Origin: an uncultured Eudoraea sp.
Lineage (GTDB): Bacteria; Bacteroidota; Bacteroidia; Flavobacteriales; Flavobacteriaceae
Assembly (NCBI RefSeq): GCF_947490415.1
Contig: NZ_CANLGX010000002.1
Location: 62,001-126,000, forward strand
Length of the DNA: 64,000 nt
Direction of reading: 5' to 3'
The notes beneath the pieces are model-generated. The model did no database searches. It saw only the letters and a program-made list of their open reading frames with translations, and was not told the DNA's origin. Of the stretch, positions 26,138 through 35,523 are shown one piece after another. The translations under genes and the position numbers were made by a program. Each line of letters begins with the position of its first letter. The first letter of the stretch is position 1.

Positions 26138-26491
26138 ATGAAAAATATCGGCTATCTCATTCTTTTGTTATTTACTCAAATAAGCTGCACTCAAACTAAG
26201 TCCATGTCAATCACAGAATTGACACCGGAAGATGTTGAAAATGCCGTACTAGTTGATGTTCGTACCCCGGAAGAGTATGCAGAGGGGCATCTTGATAATG
26301 CAATCAATATTAATTGGTATGATGAGAATTTTATGGATGAATTCAAGGCCATAGAAAAGGGAAAAACCATTTATGTCTACTGTAAAAAAGGGGGACGCAG
26401 TGCGAGTGCCGCCGAAATGCTCAACTCATCCGGGTATAAAGATGTAATAGACTTGTTGGGCGGCTATGATGCATTGGAAGAAAACAAATAA
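26138..26491 (+). CDS. Rhodanese-domain lipoprotein
   Basis: 117 residues. Signal peptide with lipobox TQISC (Cys17), then one rhodanese domain: VLVDVRTPEEYAEGHLDNAINI (38-59) and the active-site loop C82-K-K-G-G-R (YCKKGGRSASA). The domain carries sulfur as a persulfide; exported single-domain rhodaneses may handle sulfane sulfur or protect thiols in the periplasm. It diverges from the ECF sigma gene, and its stop is 1 nt from that of the M3 peptidase. The domain is certain, the cellular partner unknown. Confidence 0.9.
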   Translation: MKNIGYLILLLFTQISCTQTKSMSITELTPEDVENAVLVDVRTPEEYAEGHLDNAININWYDENFMDEFKAIEKGKTIYVYCKKGGRSASAAEMLNSSGYKDVIDLLGGYDALEENK

Positions 26492-26492
26492 C

Positions 26493-28520
26493 CTAAGCCG
26501 TCTTTTTTATTAATCCGGCACGCTCTAAAAGAGCTTCAATTTCAGGCTCTCTGCCCCTAAAGCGCTTATAAAGGACCATTGGCTTTTCAGTTCCTCCTTT
26601 GGAAAGAATGTCAGCTCTAAATTTTTCAGCTACCTCTCTGTTGAAAAGTCCTTTTTCTTTAAAATAATCAAACGCGTCGGCATCCAATACTTCGGCCCAT
26701 TTATAGCTGTAATAGCCTGCGGAATAACCACCCTGAAAAATGTGGGCGAAAGATACACTCATGCACGTCTCCGGGTTATTAGGGTAAAGTAAAGTATCTT
26801 CGAAAGCTTTAACTTCATGTTGCTTCACATCTGAGATACCGGAGGGATCAGATGCATGCCAGGACATATCCAGGAAACCAAAACTCAATTGGCGCATCGT
26901 GGCCATTCCCTCCTGAAATGTTGCAGATTTCTTTATGCTTTCAACGAATGACATAGGAATAGGTTCTTCTGTCTCATAGTGCCTTGCAAATACTTCCAAA
27001 GCTTCTTTTTCATAACACCAATTTTCCAATATCTGACTGGGTAACTCAACAAAATCCCAGTATACGGAAGTACCCGATAAGCTTGGATAGATCGTATTGG
27101 CAAGAATGCCGTGCAGTGCATGTCCGAATTCATGAAAGAGCGTAGTAACTTCATTAAAAGTTAAAAGGGACGGTTTATTTTCCGTTGGTTTGGTAAAATT
27201 GCAAACGATGGAAATCTGAGGTCTTTCATTTTTGTTATTCAATATGAATTGTGGCTTAAATGAAGTCATCCAGGCACCAGCACGCTTCCCTTCCCTTGGA
27301 TGAAAATCGGCATAGAAGAGGGATACAAATTTATTGTCACTATCATAAATTTTATAAGTTTTAACTTCGGGATGATACTTGTCTACATCAAATACTTCTT
27401 CAAATGACAATCCGTATAGTCTTTTGGTTATCATAAATACTCCTTGAATAACATTTTCCAGCTTAAAGTATGGTTTCAGTTTTTCATCGTCAAGGTTAAA
27501 GCGTTTTTGCTTTAATTTTTCAGAGTAAAAAGATCCATCCCAGGACTGTAGCTGCTCAATGCCATCCAGTGCTTTTGCAAACTCTGATAGTTCTTTGAAT
27601 TCCTGTTTAGCTGCTGGCTTTGCCTTAATCAACAATTCCTTTAAAAATTCGTATACTTTTTCCGGGGTCTCTGCCATTCGCTCTTCTAAAATGAAATTCG
27701 CGTGGCTTTTATAGCCTAATAAATTGGCTCTTTCATGTCGAAGATTGGCAATTTGGAGAACATTAGCCTGATTGTCAAGTTCATCGTTGTGGAACCCTTT
27801 GCTCCCAAATGCCATTGACAACTCTTTTCTGAGTTCCCTGTTGCGTGCATATTTCATAAATGGAATATAGCTTGGATAATCCAAAGTAATAAGCCATCCT
27901 TTTTTGCCTTTATTTTTTGCTAACTGCGCCGCAGCATCTTTTGCACTTTCCGGAAGCCCGTCAAGGTCATCTTCGTTTGTGAGGTGCATTTCATATTTAT
28001 TTGTCTCTTTTAAAAGGTTTTCGCCAAATTTTAATTTTAGAGTTGCAAGTGCTGCATCAATTTCCCGAAGGCGTTTCTTTTCTTCTTCATTGAGGTTTGC
28101 GCCATTTCTGCTAAAATTTTTATACTTTTTATCAAGCAAGGTGTATTGTTCTGCTGTAAGCGGGTATTTGTCTTTATTCTCAAAGACTTTTTTTACTCTT
28201 CTGAATAATTTTTCATTTAGGGTAATGTCATTATTAAACTCGGACAGCAAAGGAGATACTTCCTGGGCAATCTTCTGGATAGTGTCATTTGTTTCTGCAG
28301 AATTCAGGTTAAAAAACAGACTGGCAATACGTTCCAAATGTTGCCCTGTGAATTCCAAAGCCTCAATAGTATTCTCAAAGGTGGGTTCTTCTTCAGAATT
28401 GGTAATCTTATCAACTTCTTTACGAGCATTTTCGATGGCCTGATTAAAAGCCGGCATAAAATGTTCATTTTTAATACGAGAAAAGGGTGCGGTATCAAAT
28501 GGGGTTAATAAAGGATTCAT
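26493..28520 (-). CDS. M3 family peptidyl-dipeptidase
   Basis: Zinc metallopeptidase of family M3 (Dcp / oligopeptidase A type), 675 residues, normal for the family. Catalytic motif HEFGHALHG with LFHEFGHALHGIL, downstream Glu in WDFVELPSQILENW, and the substrate-binding Tyr/His region GGYSAGYYSYKWAEVL. No signal peptide, so probably cytoplasmic. It cleaves dipeptides from oligopeptide ends during peptide turnover. ATG at 28520. Tail to tail with the rhodanese gene (1 nt). The choice between Dcp and PrlC-type specificity cannot be made by eye, so no symbol is given. Confidence 0.92.
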   Translation of the reverse strand: MNPLLTPFDTAPFSRIKNEHFMPAFNQAIENARKEVDKITNSEEEPTFENTIEALEFTGQHLERIASLFFNLNSAETNDTIQKIAQEVSPLLSEFNNDITLNEKLFRRVKKVFENKDKYPLTAEQYTLLDKKYKNFSRNGANLNEEEKKRLREIDAALATLKLKFGENLLKETNKYEMHLTNEDDLDGLPESAKDAAAQLAKNKGKKGWLITLDYPSYIPFMKYARNRELRKELSMAFGSKGFHNDELDNQANVLQIANLRHERANLLGYKSHANFILEERMAETPEKVYEFLKELLIKAKPAAKQEFKELSEFAKALDGIEQLQSWDGSFYSEKLKQKRFNLDDEKLKPYFKLENVIQGVFMITKRLYGLSFEEVFDVDKYHPEVKTYKIYDSDNKFVSLFYADFHPREGKRAGAWMTSFKPQFILNNKNERPQISIVCNFTKPTENKPSLLTFNEVTTLFHEFGHALHGILANTIYPSLSGTSVYWDFVELPSQILENWCYEKEALEVFARHYETEEPIPMSFVESIKKSATFQEGMATMRQLSFGFLDMSWHASDPSGISDVKQHEVKAFEDTLLYPNNPETCMSVSFAHIFQGGYSAGYYSYKWAEVLDADAFDYFKEKGLFNREVAEKFRADILSKGGTEKPMVLYKRFRGREPEIEALLERAGLIKKTA

Positions 28521-28592
28521 ATATAGACCGATGTTTATTACTTTATTTATGAAGAGGTTTTAATCTGCAGAGGACAAAAAGGCTTAAATTTC

Positions 28593-29084
28593 CTATTTAG
28601 GTTTATTTATTTCCTGAGCACCTTTAATTACTTTGTCCTTTAGACCTTCTTTGTATAAAAGAATTTTATCCAGTACACACTGATCACTGCTGCCTATGAT
28701 TTGGGCTGCAAGTATACCTGCATTTTTTGCGCCATTAAGAGCAACGGTAGCCACCGGAACGCCCCCGGGCATCTGTAAAATAGACAAAACCGAATCCCAG
28801 CCATCAATGGAGTTACGGCTTTTAACCGGAACCCCTATTACCGGCAGAGGAGAAAGTGAAGCTACCATTCCAGGTAAGTGGGCAGCTCCACCGGCACCTG
28901 CTATGATAACCGAATATCCATTTTTATGAGCTTGTTTGCTAAATTCATATAATTTATCCGGCGTTCTGTGGGCAGATACAATATCAACTTCAACTTCAAT
29001 ATCAAATCCCTTTAAAATATCAACGGCTTCCTGCATAATGGGCAGGTCACTTAAGCTACCCATAATTACTGCTACTTTGCTCAT
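28593..29084 (-). CDS. purE: N5-carboxyaminoimidazole ribonucleotide mutase
   Basis: Class I PurE, 163 residues. It moves the carboxylate of N5-CAIR to C4 to give CAIR in de novo purine synthesis. Active-site sequence: MGSLSDLPIMQEA (8-20), SAHRTPDKLYEF (38-49) and AGAGGAAHLPGMVAS (62-76). It follows purK by 7 nt on the same strand, so the pair makes both steps from AIR to CAIR. Ends IKGAQEINKPK. Confidence 0.96.
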   Translation of the reverse strand: MSKVAVIMGSLSDLPIMQEAVDILKGFDIEVEVDIVSAHRTPDKLYEFSKQAHKNGYSVIIAGAGGAAHLPGMVASLSPLPVIGVPVKSRNSIDGWDSVLSILQMPGGVPVATVALNGAKNAGILAAQIIGSSDQCVLDKILLYKEGLKDKVIKGAQEINKPK

Positions 29085-29091
29085 ATTTTTA

Positions 29092-30246
29092 TTATTTGCT
29101 TATTACTCTAATCGTTTTTTTTACTTTTTCGGCTATTTTACGAGCCTCATTTATATCGTCATGTATAATAGTTACATGTCCCATTTTCCTAAACGGTCGT
29201 GTTTCCTTTTTACCGTAAATATGAGGTGTAACGCCGCTAAGTTTAAAAACCTCTTCAATATTTTGATAAACGACTTTTCCGGTATACTTTTCTTCACCAA
29301 CCAAATTAACCATAACCCCGGCCAATTTACTTTCTGAACTTCCCAGAGGAAATCCCAGAATGGCTCTAAGGTGCTGTTCAAATTGATTTGTATAGCTGGC
29401 CTCTATACTGTAATGACCGCTATTATGGGGTCTGGGAGCTACCTCATTGACTAAAATTTCATCCTCTGAGGTTTGAAACATTTCAACTGCCAGAAGGCCT
29501 ACATGCTGTAATTTTTCAGACAGCATTAAAGCAATCTTCCTTGCTTTAAGAGCAACTTTATGGTCAATTCTAGCCGGGCATAAAACATATTCAACCTGAT
29601 TGGCTTCCGGATGAAACTCCATTTCCACTACCGGATAATCGATTACTTCACCCTGGACATTTCTTGATACTATAACGGCCAGTTCATTTTTAAATGGAAT
29701 AAGATCCTCAGCAATACATTCTACATTAGGAAGGTTTTCAAGATCATTTAAGGAACGCACAATTTTTACCCCTTGCCCGTCATATCCAAATTGGGCACTT
29801 TTCCATACAAAAGGAAATGCAATACCTCCATGAGCAACACTATCCTTTATTTCACTTGTATATGCAAATCTGGAAAAAGGTGCCGTAGGAATTTGATTGT
29901 CAATATAGAATAACTTCTGTTTGGCTTTATTTTGAATCGTGCGAAGGACCCTTGTAGAAGGATAAACCGTTTTACCTATTCCTTCCAACTTTTCAAGGGC
30001 ATCTAAATTTACATTTTCAATTTCAATAGTAAGTAAATCTACGTCTTTTCCAAAATTGTAAACTACATCGAAATCCATCAGGCTGCCCTGGACAAATTCG
30101 TTACATGCAATTTTGCACGGTGCCTCAGGTGATGGATCAAGTACTTTGGTATAAATGTCAAACTTCCTTGTTTCGTACAGGAGCATTTTGCCCAACTGAC
30201 CTCCTCCAAGAATGCCCAGCTTAAAATCAGAAGAAAAGAAATTCAT
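29092..30246 (-). CDS. purK: N5-carboxyaminoimidazole ribonucleotide synthase
   Basis: ATP-grasp enzyme that carboxylates AIR with bicarbonate and ATP. 384 residues. N-terminal GILGGGQLGKMLLYE (12-26), ATP-grasp core with FVWKSAQFGYDGQGVKIV, and the late catalytic segment VNEVAPRPHNSGHYSIEA. First gene of the purK-purE operon and divergent from hpt-adk, itself a purine gene, across 136 bp. Confidence 0.96.
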   Translation of the reverse strand: MNFFSSDFKLGILGGGQLGKMLLYETRKFDIYTKVLDPSPEAPCKIACNEFVQGSLMDFDVVYNFGKDVDLLTIEIENVNLDALEKLEGIGKTVYPSTRVLRTIQNKAKQKLFYIDNQIPTAPFSRFAYTSEIKDSVAHGGIAFPFVWKSAQFGYDGQGVKIVRSLNDLENLPNVECIAEDLIPFKNELAVIVSRNVQGEVIDYPVVEMEFHPEANQVEYVLCPARIDHKVALKARKIALMLSEKLQHVGLLAVEMFQTSEDEILVNEVAPRPHNSGHYSIEASYTNQFEQHLRAILGFPLGSSESKLAGVMVNLVGEEKYTGKVVYQNIEEVFKLSGVTPHIYGKKETRPFRKMGHVTIIHDDINEARKIAEKVKKTIRVISK

Positions 30247-30352
30247 GAACTTATACTTTCTCAGGTGAATAAGATTATTTTGACTGGCTACAAAAATACA
30301 TCTAAATGTTAGAATCTGCCGCCCTAAGCCTAAAAAAGAGAAAGCAAAATGC

Positions 30353-30360
30353 TATCTTTG
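30353..30360 (+). promoter_or_regulatory. -7 element TATCTTTG before hpt-adk
   Basis: Fits TAnnTTTG and ends 22 nt before the TTG start of hpt-adk. It supports a start near 30383 rather than further upstream. No -33 TTG at the right spacing. Confidence 0.5.
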
Positions 30361-30382
30361 CCATCCTATAAAACCTATACCA

Positions 30383-31501
30383 TTGATAAAGCTGCATGAC
30401 AAATTGTTTAAGCCATTTCTTAAGGAAGAAGAAATACAACTTGCAATTAAAAGAATTGCCGCTGAAATTGCCAGGGACTATAAAGATGAGGTGCCCATAT
30501 TTGTGGGGGTTCTTAACGGGGCCTTTATGTTTATTTCCGATTTATTGAAGTATTATCCCTATCCATGTGAGGTTTCATTTGTAAAATTAGCTTCATACAG
30601 GGGGCTGATATCTACAGGGATTGTAGAAACACTTTTAGATCTTCCCGAAAATTTACAGGGGAGAAGTGTGGTTATTGTGGAGGACATTATTGACACCGGG
30701 AGGACCCTTCAGGAATTAGTCCATTTATTTTCAAAGACCAATGTCAAGGAGTTTAAAATCGCAAGCCTGTTTTATAAACATGAAATTTACAACGGAGAAT
30801 ACCCTATTGACTACATTGGAATAGATATTCCTGATAAGTTTATTGTGGGTTATGGGTTAGATTATAAAGAACAGGGAAGAAATTTAAGAGATGTATACCA
30901 ACTAAACCAAAACCATATGATTAATCTTGTACTTTTTGGAAAACCTGGAGCAGGTAAGGGAACACAAGCTGCTTTTTTGAAGGATCAATATAATTTAATG
31001 CATATTTCTACCGGAGATGTTTTTAGATATAATATTAAGAACAATACCGAGCTGGGTAAATTAGCACAAACCTATATGGATAAGGGCGATCTTGTTCCAG
31101 ATGAGGTTACTATTAAGATGTTAAGGGATGAAGTAGAAAAACATCCAGAAGCTAACGGATTTATTTTTGACGGTTTTCCCAGAACCGTGGCCCAGGCAAA
31201 AGCACTGGATAATTTGATGGATTCAAAGGAAATGCAAATTGACGCAACTATTGCCCTAGATGCCAATGATGAAGAGCTTATACAACGCTTATTGGAAAGG
31301 GGTAAAATAAGCGGCAGAACTGACGATCAGGACGAGGATAAGATTAGAAATCGCTTTGAAGAATACAATCAAAAAACAGCTCCTCTTAAAGAGTATTATC
31401 AATCTCAGGATAAATTCTATAGTGTAAACGGTATTGGAGCTATAGAAGAGATTACAGAGCGCCTTAGTAGTGTAATACAGGCACTACAGGTCGAAGGGTG
31501 A
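30383..31501 (+). CDS. Fused hypoxanthine phosphoribosyltransferase - adenylate kinase
   Basis: One 372-residue chain with two complete purine enzymes. Residues 1-175: HPRT with PRPP motif VEDIIDTGRTL (99-109) and the usual ending RDVYQL. Residues 179-372: adenylate kinase with P-loop GKPGAGKGT (186-194), FDGFPRT, and a short LID (GKISGRTDDQDEDK) without zinc cysteines. The HPRT part normally ends right where it joins, so the fusion looks like loss of one stop codon with a 3-residue linker. Start codon is TTG at 30383; no in-frame ATG fits. An ATG at 30917 begins the kinase exactly and could still make free Adk. Follows from purine salvage to AMP/ADP balance. Confidence 0.93.
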   Translation: MIKLHDKLFKPFLKEEEIQLAIKRIAAEIARDYKDEVPIFVGVLNGAFMFISDLLKYYPYPCEVSFVKLASYRGLISTGIVETLLDLPENLQGRSVVIVEDIIDTGRTLQELVHLFSKTNVKEFKIASLFYKHEIYNGEYPIDYIGIDIPDKFIVGYGLDYKEQGRNLRDVYQLNQNHMINLVLFGKPGAGKGTQAAFLKDQYNLMHISTGDVFRYNIKNNTELGKLAQTYMDKGDLVPDEVTIKMLRDEVEKHPEANGFIFDGFPRTVAQAKALDNLMDSKEMQIDATIALDANDEELIQRLLERGKISGRTDDQDEDKIRNRFEEYNQKTAPLKEYYQSQDKFYSVNGIGAIEEITERLSSVIQALQVEG

Positions 31502-31565
31502 TCTGAACACGAATATAGACCAGATTATACTGCTGCTTTTTTTATTTTAAAATGAATCTTGACCG

Positions 31566-32567
31566 ATGACCGAAGGGAATTTTGTGGACTATGTAAAGAT
31601 GTATGTTACCTCAGGTAATGGGGGTAAAGGATCCATGCATTTGCACAGGGAAAAATTTATAACCAAAGGCGGGCCCGATGGAGGTGATGGTGGTAGAGGT
31701 GGTCATATCATTATTCGTGGCAATGAAAACCTTTGGACACTTATTGGGTTCAAATTTAAACGGCACTATAAGGCCGGGCATGGTGAACATGGAAGTAAAA
31801 ACAGAAGTACGGGTGCTGATGGAGAGGATGTATATTTGGACGTACCTTTAGGAACGGTTGTGCGCGATTTGGAAACCAATGAAGTGCTATTTGAGATTAC
31901 AGCACACGGAGAAGAAAAAATTGCGGCTGAAGGAGGTAAAGGAGGTCTTGGGAATTGGCACTTCAGAACAGCTACAAACCAAACCCCCAGGTATGCACAA
32001 CCTGGGATTCCCGGGCAAGAAAAACAATTTACCCTTGAACTTAAAGTTTTGGCAGACGTAGGGCTGGTTGGATTTCCCAATGCGGGAAAATCTACACTGC
32101 TGTCGGTAGTAACATCCGCAAAACCTAAAATAGCCGATTATGAATTTACAACACTAAAACCTAACTTGGGAATTGTCAAATACCGGGATTTCAGGAGTTT
32201 CGTAATGGCAGATATTCCGGGTATAATAGAGGGTGCTGCCGAAGGTAAAGGATTAGGACATTATTTTCTAAGACATATTGAACGTAATTCCATCCTGCTG
32301 TTTTTGATACCTGCAGATAGCAAAGATATCAGCAAAGAGTATGAAATTCTTTTAAATGAACTAAAAAGGTACAATCCTGAACTTTTGGATAAAAACAGAT
32401 TGGTAGCCATCTCCAAGTCAGATATGCTGGATGATGAGTTGATTGCGGAAATGAAAATTGAATTGGATAAAGATTTGAAAGAGACCCCTTATATTTTCAT
32501 CTCCTCGGTATCAGAAATGGGTCTTAATGACCTAAAAGATAAGCTTTGGGAGCTGTTAAACGATTAA
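31566..32567 (+). CDS. obgE: GTPase Obg
   Basis: Ribosome-associated GTPase needed for 50S assembly and stress responses. 333 residues: N-terminal Obg domain, glycine-rich ([15 protein letters not shown] and [12 protein letters not shown]; about 1-158), then the G domain with G1 GFPNAGKST (about 168-176), G3 DIPGIIEGA and G4-like SKSD. It lacks the C-terminal OCT domain, as in many Bacteroidota. ATG at 31566. Follows hpt-adk by 64 nt and precedes a lipoprotein gene by 56 nt. Confidence 0.95.
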   Translation: MTEGNFVDYVKMYVTSGNGGKGSMHLHREKFITKGGPDGGDGGRGGHIIIRGNENLWTLIGFKFKRHYKAGHGEHGSKNRSTGADGEDVYLDVPLGTVVRDLETNEVLFEITAHGEEKIAAEGGKGGLGNWHFRTATNQTPRYAQPGIPGQEKQFTLELKVLADVGLVGFPNAGKSTLLSVVTSAKPKIADYEFTTLKPNLGIVKYRDFRSFVMADIPGIIEGAAEGKGLGHYFLRHIERNSILLFLIPADSKDISKEYEILLNELKRYNPELLDKNRLVAISKSDMLDDELIAEMKIELDKDLKETPYIFISSVSEMGLNDLKDKLWELLND

Positions 32568-32623
32568 ACGATGCAATTTTAAACTTCCCTGTTTTTTTTC
32601 TTTATTTTTATATAAAATCGCCT

Positions 32624-33163
32624 ATGAGAAATATTTGGATCTTGTTGGTTGTTCTATGCGCTATTTCCTGCAGTACGGTAAGGGTAAACTATGATTTTGA
32701 CAAATCTGTAGATTTTACCAATTACAGCACTTATAATTATTATCCTGAAATGGAGACCGGCCTAAGTGATTTGGATTCAAAGCGACTTTTTAATGCGATT
32801 GATTCAACTATGCAATTGCGTGGAATTTTGTTATCCGAAGAACCGGATTTTTATATCAATATTCAAAGCAAATCTTTTATAACTTCTAATAATAGTACAG
32901 TAGGGGTTGGAATAGGCGGTACAAGTGGTAATGTAGGAGGAGGTGTATCTTTAGGAGTTCCATTAGGGGGCTCTAATCTGGAACGAGAGCTAATTTTTGA
33001 TCTGGTGGATAGCCAAAAGGATGCCTTGTTTTGGCAAGCAATAAGTCTCAGTAATTTTAATGAGAATAGTTCACCGAGTACCAGGGAAAAGAAGCTTTAT
33101 GAAATAGTCGCCAAAGTATTTTCAAAGTATCCCCCGGTCATAAAAAAGGCCAAAAAAAAATAG
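32624..33163 (+). CDS. DUF4136 lipoprotein
   Basis: 179 residues from the ATG at 32624; the open frame extends upstream into obgE but the lipoprotein signal begins here. Lipobox AISC (Cys16), then VNYDFDKSVDFTNYSTYNYYP typical of DUF4136, a glycine-rich middle (GIGGTSGNVGGGVSLG, about 95-113) and a lysine-rich end (KKAKKK). The family is uncharacterised and widespread in Bacteroidota envelopes. Probably periplasmic or outer-membrane anchored. Function unknown. Confidence 0.82.
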   Translation: MRNIWILLVVLCAISCSTVRVNYDFDKSVDFTNYSTYNYYPEMETGLSDLDSKRLFNAIDSTMQLRGILLSEEPDFYINIQSKSFITSNNSTVGVGIGGTSGNVGGGVSLGVPLGGSNLERELIFDLVDSQKDALFWQAISLSNFNENSSPSTREKKLYEIVAKVFSKYPPVIKKAKKK

Positions 33164-33456
33164 CATAAACTTCCTTGTTTAAGCACACATACTATTCTAT
33201 ATTTTTAAGGATCGTATGAGTATATGAAAAACTTCTGTCCTAACAGTACTCTGTCAAATGGTATGTCTGAAACAACGGTGCGATTTATCTTTTTAGCTAT
33301 AAATAACGGCCGGATTTAAAAGAATTAGTAAAAGTGCAGGCACTATACCTTAGGTAGTCACAGCGACATTGGAGCTACCAATTTACCTCAATCTCGCATA
33401 ATTTTTTAAGGATTCAAATTTGTTTACGACATAATAGCTGAGTAAAAATAAATAAT
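33164..33456. other. Intergenic gap, no gene seen
   Basis: 293 bp between a DUF4136 gene and a TPR gene. No open frame of useful length on either strand, no strong hairpin, and no clear TAnnTTTG element. Confidence 0.6.
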
Positions 33457-34338
33457 GTGAGACCCTTCATATTCCTTTTCATTTTTATGTATTCTATTGG
33501 TTTAGATGCGCAAATAGTTCCCGCTGAAATAACCTATTCAATAGGTGCCGGGAAATATAAGCGCGCCACTGAATTATTGTTACAACAGCCCAACCTGTAT
33601 TCTAATCCTGTTCTATTGGATAAGCTGGGTGAAACTTATGCATATCAGGAAGAATGGGACAAGGCTATCGAGATTTATAAAGAACTTACCATCTTAGTTA
33701 CGGATAACCCTGCCTACTTTTTTAAGTATGGTGGTGTTTTAGCGAAAAAAGCACAAAGTAGTAATCTCTTTGTTGGACTTACTCTTTTAGCGCGTATAAA
33801 ATCGAGCTTTAATAAAACCCTTGCTCTAGACCCATATCATATTGGAGCGCACTGGGCTATGATAGATCTTTATGTGTCATTGCCCGGAATAGTAGGCGGA
33901 AGCTATAACAAGGCTTATGAATTGGCGCAAGAACTCAAAAAGATTTCACCTATCGACAGCTATTTGGCCCTTGGTTATGTCTATGAATATGACGATGAAC
34001 CAGCTAAGGCCAAGACAAGTTATCTTGAAGCGTTGGCTTTGGTAAAAGAGGATAAGGAATTTGAAAGAAATCAATTAAATTATCAGCTAGGTAAGGTGTG
34101 CAGTGATTATGGCATTCAATTGGATACAGGAATTGAATTTATGACCAGATATATTGAGAACCATTCCATTAAAGATGGCGTTCCTTTGGAGTGGGCTTAT
34201 TTTCGAATGGCACGTTTGTACCGGAAAAAAGGGAACAAACAGAATTCTTTATCTTGGATAAATAAGGCCCTTGAAAAACGAACTGGTTTTAAAAGAGCAC
34301 AGGAAGAAAAACAAATAATTCTTGCCTTAAAAGGATAA
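33457..34338 (+). CDS. Tetratricopeptide repeat protein, secreted
   Basis: 293 residues. GTG start at 33457 gives a good signal peptide (MRPFIFLFIFMYSIGLDAQ); the ATG that overlaps it runs straight into TGA. The mature part holds TPR-like helices: LLDKLGETYAYQEEWDKAIEIYKEL (about 48-72), LALGYVYEYDDEPAKAKTSYLEAL, YFRMARLYRKKGNKQNSLSWINKAL. Such proteins scaffold others in the periplasm or outer membrane. No catalytic motif. Neighbours give no clear partner; it converges on an SDR gene with 35 nt between. Confidence 0.8.
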   Translation: MRPFIFLFIFMYSIGLDAQIVPAEITYSIGAGKYKRATELLLQQPNLYSNPVLLDKLGETYAYQEEWDKAIEIYKELTILVTDNPAYFFKYGGVLAKKAQSSNLFVGLTLLARIKSSFNKTLALDPYHIGAHWAMIDLYVSLPGIVGGSYNKAYELAQELKKISPIDSYLALGYVYEYDDEPAKAKTSYLEALALVKEDKEFERNQLNYQLGKVCSDYGIQLDTGIEFMTRYIENHSIKDGVPLEWAYFRMARLYRKKGNKQNSLSWINKALEKRTGFKRAQEEKQIILALKG

Positions 34339-34373
34339 ATCTTTTGCTTTAATATAATGAATAGGGCTGTATT

Positions 34374-35159
34374 TTAAAGTGATTTTAATAAACCCCCATC
34401 TATAGGAATATTTGTTCCTGTTATATATGATGCTTTTTCCGAAGCCAGAAAAGCTACCAAATATCCATATTCATTGGGATCTCCTATGCGTTTCATAGGT
34501 ACCTGATCTTCCATAGCCTTGCGGACTTTATCTACAGGGATCCCCATTTGTTCCGCTTTCTTTTTATTCAAATCTGTGATCCGCTCCGTGTCAAAATAGC
34601 CCGTTAAAATATTGTTTACCGTAATTTTATCTGAAGCAACCTCATTGGCTAATGATTTTGCCCATGTAACCACTGCGGCCCGGATAGTGTTTGAAAGCGC
34701 CAAATAACCCAATGGTTCCTTTACAGATATAGAGGCCACGTTAATTATACGCCCCCATTTATTTTCCATCATGTGTTTTAAAGCCAGTTGAGTAGTATAT
34801 ACAACAGATTTAAACAGCAGATCAAAGGCCTCCTGATAATCAGAAATATTCTTCTCTAAAGCACTGCCGGAAGAGGGTCCCTGCGTATTATTTACCAGGA
34901 TGTCTATCTTATGATTTTCAAAATATTCAGAGATTTTTTTTTGGTAACTATCAAAATCCGTAAAATCTACAACCAGATAGTTATGAGGAGGGCCTTCATT
35001 ATGCGTAAGCCCTCTTACAATAGATTTTAATTGATCTTCACTTCTGGCCATAAGCGTAACACTGGCACCACTTTCCGCCAACTGCTCGGCAATTGCTTTA
35101 CCTATGCCACGGCTGCTGCCACCAATTAAAGCTCTTTTACCCTGTAAAGAAATCTGCAT
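34374..35159 (-). CDS. SDR-fold protein with non-standard active site
   Basis: 261 residues. Rossmann motif GGSSRGIG (13-20) is intact, NNAG is replaced by NNTQG (90-94). With Ser143 as the catalytic serine, the normal S-x12-Y-x3-K spacing lands on Ser156 and Arg160 (LSNTIR), so both Tyr and Lys are missing. This fits the divergent BKR-like SDR subgroup, whose chemistry is unclear. C-terminal PIDGGLLKSL is standard. It follows a small cupin gene by 46 nt on the same strand. NAD(P) binding is likely, normal reduction is doubtful. Confidence 0.85.
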   Translation of the reverse strand: MQISLQGKRALIGGSSRGIGKAIAEQLAESGASVTLMARSEDQLKSIVRGLTHNEGPPHNYLVVDFTDFDSYQKKISEYFENHKIDILVNNTQGPSSGSALEKNISDYQEAFDLLFKSVVYTTQLALKHMMENKWGRIINVASISVKEPLGYLALSNTIRAAVVTWAKSLANEVASDKITVNNILTGYFDTERITDLNKKKAEQMGIPVDKVRKAMEDQVPMKRIGDPNEYGYLVAFLASEKASYITGTNIPIDGGLLKSL

Positions 35160-35205
35160 AAAACTACTTTTTGAAAATCTTTAAACCTGAATGTTATTTA
35201 AATAT

Positions 35206-35523
35206 TTATATGTATTCCTCCCTAACCGGGCTAAAGATATCCATTAACTTACATGGTGTTAAAGCCTTACCGCTATGCGGGGCAAAGGGAGGTATAACCA
35301 CAAGATCATCCGGTTTGTAGAGTTTGGTAAGTCCATTGACTGTAAACTCAAAAGTACCTTCTAAGACTTGCATTATTTGTTCATTTTTATGAGAATGCTC
35401 CGGTACTGAGGCACCCTCTTCCACATCCCAATAGGCGAGAGTCATATTTTTTGTATGTATCATTTTACCATGATAACCAGGCATAATTTCCTGAAATGTA
35501 ACTTCTGAGAGTTTTATAGTCAT
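35206..35523 (-). CDS. Small cupin-domain protein
   Basis: 105 residues from the ATG at 35523; the TTG at 35538 is the only longer choice. Single conserved beta-barrel: metal motif EHSHKNEQI with Gly ahead of it (about 42-50), then PDDLVVIPPFAPHSGKA holding the last His. Cupins of this size bind a metal and small acids or sugars. It precedes the active-site-variant SDR, so the two may act on one metabolite. No ligand can be named. Confidence 0.85.
   Translation of the reverse strand: MTIKLSEVTFQEIMPGYHGKMIHTKNMTLAYWDVEEGASVPEHSHKNEQIMQVLEGTFEFTVNGLTKLYKPDDLVVIPPFAPHSGKALTPCKLMDIFSPVREEYI

Noticed and set aside
27904-28443. 179-residue plus-strand ORF
   Set aside because: Lies wholly antisense within the M3 peptidase and is Ser/Phe-rich, as expected of a complement of a Lys/Glu-rich gene; no family match.
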